This document shows, in pieces, positions 1 to 5,532 of a DNA stretch of 5,978 bases. This DNA is from JBOFLG01 sp051657745 (lineage in GTDB: Bacteria; Actinomycetota; Actinomycetes; Actinomycetales; Dermatophilaceae): the NCBI GenBank assembly GCA_051657745.1, contig JBOFLG010000042.1, positions 1 through 5,978 on the forward strand. Direction: 5' to 3'. The translations under genes were made by a program, and so were the position numbers. The notes under the pieces are model-generated. The model was given only the letters and a program-made list of their open reading frames with translations, ran no database searches and was not told where the DNA came from. The first letter of the stretch is position 1, and each line of letters starts with the position of its first letter.

Positions 1-2403
1 GCGCACCTCGATGCGGCCGCGTCAGAACCCGCTCCGTTGGCGTCTGTCACCGCGGCGGGTGTCCCCACGTGGGCCGAGGCGGCCGCCGCGGGCTGGCAGG
101 CCGAGCCTGGCCCGCCGGCATCCACCCGGCGGGCTGACTCGGTGCTTGAGGGGCTGAACCCGAAGCAGCGCGAGGCGGTGCTGCACGAGGGGGTGCCGTT
201 GCTCATCGTGGCCGGTGCCGGGTCCGGCAAAACTCGGGTCCTCACTCATCGCATCGCCCACCTGCTCGACGCGCGCGGAGTCCAACCCGGCCAGATTCTC
301 GCCATCACCTTCACGAACAAAGCGGCGGCCGAGATGCGCGAACGCGTCGGGGCGCTGGTCGGGCCGCGGGCCCGGGCGATGTGGGTGATGACGTTTCACA
401 GTGCCTGTGTGCGCATCCTGCGTCGTGAGGCCGACAAGGTCGGATTGCGATCCAGTTTCTCCATCTACGATGCCGCCGACAGCCAGCGGCTCATGTCCAT
501 GGTGCTGCGCGACCTGGATCTCGACCCCAAGCGGTACCAGCCGCGCTCGTTCTCGCACCAGGTGTCCAACCTCAAGAACGAGCTGGTCGACGAGGAGACG
601 TTCGCCAGTCGGACGGCCCAGGAGAGTACCCATCAGGAGCAGGTGCTCGCCGAAGCCTATGCCGAGTACCAGCGGCGGCTCCGAGCCGCCAATGCGATGG
701 ACTTCGACGACCTCATCATGACCACGGTGCAGTTGCTCCAGGTCTTTCCCGAGGTTGCCGAGCACTACCGGCGTCGATTCCGGCACGTCATGGTCGACGA
801 GTACCAGGACACCAACCACGCCCAGTACCAGCTGGTCCGCGAACTCGTCGGGCCCGCCACCGGTCGTCAGCCGGAGCCCCATGACTTACCACCGGGCGAG
901 TTGGTCGTGGTCGGTGACGCCGACCAGTCCATCTACGCGTTCCGCGGCGCGACGATCCGCAATATCGAGGAGTTCGAACAGGACTACCCCGACGCCCACA
1001 GCATCCTCCTCGAGCAGAACTACCGTTCGACCCAGACCATCCTTCACGCCGCCAACGCGGTCATCTCCCGGAACCAGGGCCGGCGCCCGAAGAACCTGTG
1101 GACCGACAGCGGCAGCGGCGCGTCGGTCGTGGGATACGTCGGTGACAACGAGCACGACGAGGCATCGTTCGTGGCCCGCACCATCGACCGGCTCACTGAC
1201 GACCATGACTACCGGCCGGGGGATGTTGCGGTCTTCTACCGCACCAACGCACAGTCCCGTGCGCTCGAGGAGGTTTTCGTTCGGGTCGGTCTGCCCTACA
1301 AGGTCGTCGGTGGCACTCGCTTCTATGAGCGTCGTGAGGTCAAGGACGCTCTGGCCTACCTCCGCGTGATCGCGAACCCGGCCGACACGGTGAACCTCCG
1401 CCGCATCCTCAATGTGCCCAAACGCGGCATCGGCGACCGGGCCGAAGCGTGCGTGGCTGCTCTTGCCGATCGGGAACGGATCCCGTTCGTCGCTGCTCTC
1501 GGCCGGGTCGAGGACGCCCCGGGCATCGCCACCCGCAGCGTCGTCGCGGTGCGTGGCTTCACGACGTTGCTCGAGAGTCTTGGCGAGGTTCGCGACAGCG
1601 ACGACTCCGGGGTCTCCGACGTGCTCGACGCGGTGCTCGACCGTTCCGGGTACCTCGCCGAGCTACGGGACAGCCACGACCCGCAAGACGAGACCCGGGT
1701 CGAAAACCTCGCTGAGTTGGTTGCGGTGGCCCGGGAGTTCGATGAAGCCCGGCGGGAGACCGGGGAGGTGATCAGCCTGGTGGACTTCCTCGAGCAGGTC
1801 TCACTCGTCGCCGACGCCGACGAGATCCCCGACACCGCCGAGGCCGAGGCCGCCGGGGTCGTCACTCTGATGACGCTGCACACCGCCAAGGGTCTGGAGT
1901 TCCCGGTGGTCTTCCTCACCGGCATGGAGGATGGCACCTTCCCGCACCTGCGCAGCCTTGGCGACCCGACCGAGCTCGAGGAAGAACGGCGGCTGGCCTA
2001 CGTCGGCATCACCCGAGCGCGTGAGCGGCTGCACCTCTCCCGGGCGGCGCTGCGTGCGGCATGGGGGACGCCGCAGTACTTCCCGCCGTCGCGCTTCCTC
2101 GACGAGGTGCCCGCTGAACTGGTCACCTGGGAACGCGAACTGTCTGGCGCGGCCGCGGTTGGCCGCCCTGGACAGCGCCCTGCAGTGGCCACGCTCGGGG
2201 TGCGGCCAGGAGTGCGCTCGCCGGGGAACCGGCCCGTCATCCCGCTGGCCACGGGTGACAAGGTGACTCACGACAGCTATGGCCTTGGATCGGTCGTGCG
2301 CACTCTCGGAGAGGGGGAGCGCACCCAGGCTGAGGTCGATTTCGGTGGTGAACTCGGAGTCAAACGCTTCGTCCTGCGTTTCGCCCCGTTGGAGAAGTTG
2401 TAG
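1..2403 (+). CDS. pcrA: ATP-dependent DNA helicase UvrD1/PcrA (5' end outside window)
   Basis: Superfamily 1A 3'-5' DNA helicase; the family acts in nucleotide excision repair and in clearing stalled replication or transcription complexes. The frame is open from base 1 and no ribosome binding site precedes the first in-window start (TTG at 37), so the true start probably lies upstream. Counting residues from that TTG (788 aa to the TAG at 2401), the motifs run in order: Q-motif LNPKQREAV 40-48; Walker A GAGSGKT 60-66; Ia TFTNKAAAEM 91-100; Ib TFHS 119-122; Walker B/II VDEYQDT 253-259; III VVGDADQSIYAFRG 291-304; IV EQNYRST 326-332; V TLHTAKGLEF 613-622; VI RRLAYVGITRARERL 651-665. All look intact. 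Residues 737-788 (GDKVTHDSYGLGSV then VDFG) match the Tudor-like C-terminal domain that contacts RNA polymerase in PcrA/UvrD. A basic, Pro/Gly-rich linker (about 703-736) separates it from the motor. Overall similarity is closest to mycobacterial UvrD1. It is convergent with the M23 gene. Confidence 0.96.
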   Translation, partial: AHLDAAASEPAPLASVTAAGVPTWAEAAAAGWQAEPGPPASTRRADSVLEGLNPKQREAVLHEGVPLLIVAGAGSGKTRVLTHRIAHLLDARGVQPGQILAITFTNKAAAEMRERVGALVGPRARAMWVMTFHSACVRILRREADKVGLRSSFSIYDAADSQRLMSMVLRDLDLDPKRYQPRSFSHQVSNLKNELVDEETFASRTAQESTHQEQVLAEAYAEYQRRLRAANAMDFDDLIMTTVQLLQVFPEVAEHYRRRFRHVMVDEYQDTNHAQYQLVRELVGPATGRQPEPHDLPPGELVVVGDADQSIYAFRGATIRNIEEFEQDYPDAHSILLEQNYRSTQTILHAANAVISRNQGRRPKNLWTDSGSGASVVGYVGDNEHDEASFVARTIDRLTDDHDYRPGDVAVFYRTNAQSRALEEVFVRVGLPYKVVGGTRFYERREVKDALAYLRVIANPADTVNLRRILNVPKRGIGDRAEACVAALADRERIPFVAALGRVEDAPGIATRSVVAVRGFTTLLESLGEVRDSDDSGVSDVLDAVLDRSGYLAELRDSHDPQDETRVENLAELVAVAREFDEARRETGEVISLVDFLEQVSLVADADEIPDTAEAEAAGVVTLMTLHTAKGLEFPVVFLTGMEDGTFPHLRSLGDPTELEEERRLAYVGITRARERLHLSRAALRAAWGTPQYFPPSRFLDEVPAELVTWERELSGAAAVGRPGQRPAVATLGVRPGVRSPGNRPVIPLATGDKVTHDSYGLGSVVRTLGEGERTQAEVDFGGELGVKRFVLRFAPLEKL

Positions 2404-2531
2404 ACGCGCCAGAGATGCTGGGGCCACGGGCCGCGACCAAGGCTCGTGGCCTTGCCGTGCCAGGTCTGGCGGCGCACCGGCGATGAAGGGCCGTGGGCCT
2501 CACCCGCTTACCAGACAGCGTTGCTGTGGTC
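2404..2531. other. Convergent intergenic spacer with nested hairpins
   Basis: This spacer separates the stop codons of pcrA (+) and the M23 peptidase (-). It shows no coding sequence. It contains a cluster of inverted repeats between about 2422 and 2470, described in the terminator entry. The remainder (2471-2531) shows nothing I can name. Confidence 0.6.
2422..2470. terminator. Possible bidirectional terminator hairpins
   Basis: Several stems lie 19 to 67 bases after the pcrA stop. CAAGGC (2438-2443) pairs with GCCTTG (2449-2454) around a 5-base loop. An outer CACGG (2425-2429) pairs with CCGTG (2455-2459), enclosing it with an 8-base bulge. A competing stem, GGCCACG (2422-2428) with CGTGGCC (2445-2451), is mutually exclusive with these. 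A short palindrome follows at 2459-2470 (5 of 6 pairs). There is no T-tract on either strand, so this is not a canonical intrinsic terminator. Many actinobacterial convergent junctions use U-less hairpins or Rho, which makes a two-way terminator plausible but unproven. Confidence 0.35.
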
Positions 2532-3311
2532 TCAGGTCAGCCCGCGGTCTTGGAGCCACGGATAGGGGTCGATTGCCCGGTCGACGTCGGGGTCCGGTTG
2601 GATCTCAAGATGGAGGTGCGCGCCGAAGGAGTGGCCGGTGTTGCCGACCAGCCCGACGAGGTCACCCGGCATCACGGTGTCACCCTCAGTAACACTCCGC
2701 TTGCTGAGGTGGGCGTACCAGGAGGTGTCGCCGTTCCAGTAGGTGATCTCGACCTTGTTGCCGAAACTGGAGTCGTAGAACGAGCCGGTGACGACACCCT
2801 TGGACATCGCGTAGAGCGGGGTGCCGGTTGGCGCGCCGAGATCCATGCCGTCGTGGGTCTTGCCCCACCGCGGCCCGAAGTCTGAGGTGATGTTCCAGAC
2901 CTTGATCGGCCGGACCCACTTCTTGCCCTCGCGCTCGGCCTTCGCCCGAGCTGCGGCCTCGGCGTCTGCTTTGCGCTTGGCGGCCCGCGCGGCTCTGGCG
3001 GTGGCTTCGGTGCGTCCTTGAATCGCCGCGCTGGTGGTAGCAACGTCTTGACGACGGAGGGCGAGTTCCGTGGTGCTCTCGTCAGAGGCGGCCTGCTGAG
3101 TGCGGGCCATCGCAGTCTGAGATCCGCTGAGGTCCAGGGTGAGCGGCGTCGACTCAGCGACCGTGGCACCCGTGGCTGTGGCCACGAGGGCGGCGGCAGC
3201 GGTGGTGGGCAGAACGAACGTCGCACTCAGGGCACGAGGCAGGCGCGCGCTGCGTAGATGGACGCGATGGCGCCCCGCATAGTGGCGCCCGCGATAGGCG
3301 GGAGAACTCAC
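2532..3311 (-). CDS. Secreted M23 family metallopeptidase (LytM-type peptidoglycan endopeptidase)
   Basis: Predicted zinc endopeptidase that cleaves peptide cross-bridges of peptidoglycan outside the membrane. I chose the GTG at 3311 (259 aa). It begins with SSPAYRGRH, followed by an Arg/His-rich segment (to about residue 26) and a hydrophobic Ala-rich stretch (28-50). This looks like an export signal with possible cleavage after A52, or an uncleaved anchor. A weak GAGG lies 12 bases before the GTG. The frame stays open upstream to an ATG at 3497, but that extension is Cys- and Pro-rich, would bury the signal sequence and overlaps a CRP-type site. Residues about 65-130 are Ala/Arg/Lys/Glu-rich and probably form a coiled coil. 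The M23 domain spans about 138-250. By LytM analogy the zinc ligands are H153 and D157 (HDGMDLGAP) and H234 (HLHLE), with catalytic H201 (WYAHL) and H232. All five are present, so an active enzyme is expected. The Mycobacterium tuberculosis positional equivalent is Rv0950c, between uvrD1 and sucC. Confidence 0.92.
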   Translation of the reverse strand: MSSPAYRGRHYAGRHRVHLRSARLPRALSATFVLPTTAAAALVATATGATVAESTPLTLDLSGSQTAMARTQQAASDESTTELALRRQDVATTSAAIQGRTEATARAARAAKRKADAEAAARAKAEREGKKWVRPIKVWNITSDFGPRWGKTHDGMDLGAPTGTPLYAMSKGVVTGSFYDSSFGNKVEITYWNGDTSWYAHLSKRSVTEGDTVMPGDLVGLVGNTGHSFGAHLHLEIQPDPDVDRAIDPYPWLQDRGLT

Positions 3312-3374
3312 GACAGGGATCAACCTCAGGGGAGAGGACTGGTGGTGACCGCACTGGCCTCCGTGGGCTGGACA

Positions 3375-3402
3375 ACCGTAGCGTGATCGTTCCGTGATAC
3401 AA
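3375..3402 (-). promoter_or_regulatory. Weak candidate promoter for the M23 gene
   Basis: On the minus strand, TTGTAT (3402-3397) is followed after 16 bases by TACGGT (3380-3375). The second box fits the actinobacterial TANNNT -10 pattern, while the first matches only half of TTGACA. Transcription would begin near 3368, giving a leader of about 57 bases. A second -10-like string, TAAAGAT, lies at 3426-3420 and would place the start nearer the CRP-type site. I cannot choose between them from sequence alone. Confidence 0.25.
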
Positions 3403-3482
3403 ACTCCTGCGCCGGTGGCATCTTTACCTTCTCTTGACTCGGGCTCCCCAGGCGGGCTCTGACCTGGGCAGACGCATTTGTA

Positions 3483-3498
3483 TGTGACCCACATCACA
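3483..3498. promoter_or_regulatory. CRP/GlxR-family binding site (perfect palindrome)
   Basis: TGTGA (3483-3487), CCCACA, then TCACA (3494-3498) is an exact match to the TGTGA-N6-TCACA operator recognised by CRP-family regulators, including Corynebacterium GlxR and mycobacterial Crp (Rv3676). Its centre lies about 180 bases upstream of the M23 start codon and about 177 bases downstream of the lipoprotein stop, so the M23 gene is the likely target. Known family members control cell-wall genes of this kind (for example rpfA by Rv3676), which supports the assignment. Whether it activates or represses cannot be told without a mapped transcription start. Confidence 0.65.
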
Positions 3499-3674
3499 GA
3501 GCGTGGTGATTCGGAGGCGTCGCCGGAATGAACGAGATGCGGCCAACGCGGGGCTGAACAGTGGCGTACGCGGCCCCAGCAGGTGTGCTGCGGTAACGGA
3601 CCACCGCCCCACGCCGATCCGTCGAGCGCGGCGTCCGCCGAACCCCAGCCCGGCCAGGCACCTGCCTCGCACCG

Positions 3675-4154
3675 TCAGCGACAGACCGTGCGCGCCCCTT
3701 CAGCCTTCTGCACGTCGTCGAGGAGGGTCCGCGCCGCCTCTGACACCGCGTCGCGTCCTTGGCCCGCGCCGAGCGGCACCTCTTTGCTGCCGCGGATGAG
3801 AACCACCTCGATCTGGTCCGCTCCCGCAGCGGCCGGCACCGATGGCGGCGGGCTGCTCGCCAGCGTGCCGGTGAGCTCGGCCGGGGCTCGGCAACTGATC
3901 GAGCCGGCATTCGTCGACCCGACCACAGCGCCGTCGCTCTGCACGAACAGCACGTCAGCAAACCCGCCGGAGCCGCCGGTGCGGGTGAGAGTCAACCGAG
4001 TCGGAAGAGCGGAAGCCGATGGTGAGCCCGACGAGCGCGATGCCGCCGGGGAAGACCCGGAGCCGCTCGGTGCGGGATCGGAGTCGTCGCCGCACGCGGT
4101 GAGGAAGAGGAGTGCCGTCACAGCGGCGGTCTGGAGGGCGATAAGTCGACGCAC
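3675..4154 (-). CDS. Small lipoprotein of unknown function
   Basis: A 159-aa protein starting at GTG (4154), with GGTGAG 8 bases upstream as a ribosome binding site. The N-terminus is a textbook lipoprotein signal: two arginines, a hydrophobic run, then the lipobox LTAC with lipidated C21. Residues 22-50 form a Ser/Pro/Gly/Ala-rich tether. The remaining ~110 residues look like a small folded domain: a strand LTLTRTGG, then FADVLFVQSDG (65-75), a central C88, a second strand QIEVVLI (114-120) and a C-terminal helix (135-150). C88 and C158 could form a disulfide outside the membrane. The TRTGG...G-F-x-D start vaguely recalls small actinobacterial RSGGFAG proteins related to the protease inhibitor emfourin, but I cannot confirm this. 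It is divergent from sucC. It interrupts an otherwise familiar gene order, so it may be lineage-specific. A frame open on the opposite strand is low-complexity and less convincing. Confidence 0.82.
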   Translation of the reverse strand: MRRLIALQTAAVTALLFLTACGDDSDPAPSGSGSSPAASRSSGSPSASALPTRLTLTRTGGSGGFADVLFVQSDGAVVGSTNAGSISCRAPAELTGTLASSPPPSVPAAAGADQIEVVLIRGSKEVPLGAGQGRDAVSEAARTLLDDVQKAEGARTVCR

Positions 4155-4209
4155 GTCGTCATCTCACCACCAACTGCTCCGAGCGTCGACTCCGGGGGGC
4201 TGCCGCGGC

Positions 4210-4232
4210 CCTCGAACCGGTCCGGGTCGAGG
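4210..4232. promoter_or_regulatory. 23-bp near-perfect palindrome, candidate operator for sucCD
   Basis: The left arm CCTCGAACCGG (4210-4220) and the right arm CCGGGTCGAGG (4222-4232) flank a central T at 4221. Ten of eleven positions are complementary; only A4216/G4226 fails. It lies between the divergent lipoprotein and sucC genes, 76 bases before the sucC start. It overlaps the best candidate -35 box, which is where a repressor would bind. The regulator is unknown. A cruciform or RNA hairpin role is less likely because there is almost no loop. Confidence 0.5.
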
Positions 4233-4256
4233 TGCTCCACGGCTCGGCACTAGGCT
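4227..4256 (+). promoter_or_regulatory. Candidate sucC promoter
   Basis: TAGGCT (4251-4256) fits the TANNNT -10 pattern common in high-GC actinobacteria. TCGAGG (4227-4232), 18 bases upstream, is a poor -35 and is shared with the right arm of the palindrome. Transcription would start near 4263, giving a leader of about 45 bases before the GTG of sucC. No alternative of similar quality was seen in the divergent region. Confidence 0.4.
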
Positions 4257-4307
4257 CACTGCCCGAACCCGCCGGACGATGCCGACAGTGAAGGACAAGG
4301 GCAAACC

Positions 4308-5486
4308 GTGGATCTCTTCGAGTACCAGGCCCGTGACATGTTCGAGAAGCACGGCGTGCCCGTGCTCGGCGGAGCGGTCGCCACCACACCGCACGAGGCT
4401 CGTGCCGCCGCCGAGCAAGTCGGCGCAGCGAGCGGCGGCGTCACGGTCGTCAAAGCCCAGGTGAAGACCGGCGGTCGAGGGAAGGCTGGCGGCGTCAAAG
4501 TGGCCATGAACCCGGATGAAGCGCAGGAGTACGCACGCGCCATCCTCGGCATGGACATCAAGGGCCACACCGTGCATCAGGTGATGATCGCCCAAGGTGC
4601 GCAGATCGCCGAGGAGTACTACTTCTCTCTCCTTTTGGACCGAGCGAACCGCCGCTACCTGGCGATGTGCAGCAAGGAAGGCGGCGTCGACATCGAGACC
4701 CTCGCCGTCGAGCGGCCCGAGGCGTTGGCGCGGGTCGCCGTCGACCCGAACGTCGGCATCGACGAGGCGAAGGCTCGCGAGATCGTCGAGGCGGCCGGGT
4801 TCGACGCGGAGACCGGCGCGAAGATCGAGGGCGTCATCCGCACCCTGTGGGAGGTGTACCGCACCGAGGACGCCACGCTCGTCGAGGTCAACCCGCTGGT
4901 GAAGACCACGGACGGCGCCATCGTCGCGCTCGACGGGAAGGTCTCGCTCGACGCTAACGCCGCGTTCCGGCATCCCGACCACGAGGCACTCGCGGACACC
5001 GGTGCCACCGACCCGCTCGAGATCGCGGCCCAGGAGAAGAACCTCAACTACGTCAAGCTTGACGGCTCGGTCGGGGTTATCGGCAATGGCGCCGGACTGG
5101 TCATGAGCACCCTCGACGTCGTTGCGTACGCCGGCGAGGAGTTCGGTGGCCAGAAGCCGGCGAACTTCCTCGACATCGGCGGGGGCGCCTCGGCCGAGGT
5201 CATGGCGAACGGCCTCCACGTCATCCTCAGTGACCCGCAGGTGAAGTCGGTGTTCGTCAACGTGTTCGGCGGGATCACCGCCTGCGACGCCGTCGCACAC
5301 GGCATCGTCGGCGCGCTTGACGCCCTCGGCGACGGCGACGACCGGATGCTCGTCGTGCGCCTCGACGGCAACAATGTCGAGGAGGGCCGCCGGATCCTCG
5401 CCGAGCGGGCCCACCCGCGAGTCGTCATCGAGCCCACCATGGACGGCGCCGCCCGCCGCGCCGCCGAACTGGCCGCTCGGGCCTGA
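4308..5486 (+). CDS. sucC: Succinyl-CoA synthetase (ADP-forming) subunit beta
   Basis: Beta subunit of succinyl-CoA synthetase, the TCA-cycle enzyme that interconverts succinyl-CoA and succinate with substrate-level phosphorylation in the cytoplasm. The start is GTG at 4308, with AAGGG 6 bases upstream; the opening MDLFEYQARDMFEKHGVPVL is the family's conserved N-terminus, which fixes the start. The length of 392 aa is usual. The ATP-grasp domain covers about 1-230 and contains the nucleotide-binding loop GGRGKAGGVK (55-64). Magnesium-binding residues equivalent to E. coli N199 and D213 appear as N195 (EVNPL) and D209 (LDGK). The C-terminal CoA-ligase domain contains NFLDIGGGA (286-294) and VNVFGGI (317-323), the latter forming part of the phosphohistidine site at the alpha/beta interface. 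No damage is visible. It is followed by sucD after 46 bases, in the classic operon order, and is probably co-transcribed with it from a promoter near 4250. Confidence 0.98.
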   Translation: MDLFEYQARDMFEKHGVPVLGGAVATTPHEARAAAEQVGAASGGVTVVKAQVKTGGRGKAGGVKVAMNPDEAQEYARAILGMDIKGHTVHQVMIAQGAQIAEEYYFSLLLDRANRRYLAMCSKEGGVDIETLAVERPEALARVAVDPNVGIDEAKAREIVEAAGFDAETGAKIEGVIRTLWEVYRTEDATLVEVNPLVKTTDGAIVALDGKVSLDANAAFRHPDHEALADTGATDPLEIAAQEKNLNYVKLDGSVGVIGNGAGLVMSTLDVVAYAGEEFGGQKPANFLDIGGGASAEVMANGLHVILSDPQVKSVFVNVFGGITACDAVAHGIVGALDALGDGDDRMLVVRLDGNNVEEGRRILAERAHPRVVIEPTMDGAARRAAELAARA

Positions 5487-5532
5487 CCACCGACGCCCGA
5501 GCAGCCCGACGAGAGAGAGACACACCCCACCC

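Larger units (their letters stand above)
3312..3674. other. Gene-free upstream region of the M23 peptidase gene
   Basis: This 363-base stretch lies between two minus-strand genes. The M23-proximal part (3312-3482) is probably its leader and promoter region. It holds a hairpin CCCAGG/CCTGGG (minus strand, about 3467-3446), a direct repeat and weak promoter-like boxes. A CRP/GlxR-type palindrome sits at 3483-3498. The distal part (3499-3674) follows the lipoprotein stop and shows only a short CGGC/GCCG stem near 3630, with no T-tract. Open frames here look like high-GC shadows: none has a ribosome binding site or a recognisable domain. I looked for a c-di-AMP (ydaO-type) riboswitch, common before actinobacterial cell-wall hydrolases, and did not find its conserved core. 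Confidence 0.6.

Noticed and set aside
37..39. TTG at 37 as the true start of the helicase
   Set aside because: The frame is open upstream to base 1 and no Shine-Dalgarno sequence precedes this TTG. A longer N-terminal extension is common in actinobacterial homologues.
22..882. A 286-codon open frame on the minus strand across the helicase N-terminus
   Set aside because: It lies opposite intact helicase motifs I to II and looks like a high-GC shadow, with no ribosome binding site or recognisable motif.
3312..3482. Possible c-di-AMP (ydaO-type) riboswitch in the M23 leader
   Set aside because: Fragments such as CTGGGGAGCCC are reminiscent, but the conserved GGGGTGAATC and CAGCTAAC elements are missing. 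A covariance-model scan with RF00379 would settle it.
3424..3672. Small open frames on both strands between the lipoprotein and the M23 gene
   Set aside because: They are Arg-rich, lack ribosome binding sites and recognisable motifs, and overlap the regulatory region; nothing supports them as genes.
3583..4464. A 293-codon plus-strand frame covering the lipoprotein gene and the start of sucC
   Set aside because: It is low in complexity (Pro/Ala/Arg/Ser-rich), overlaps sucC out of frame and lacks a domain, while the opposite strand encodes a clear lipoprotein signal and lipobox.
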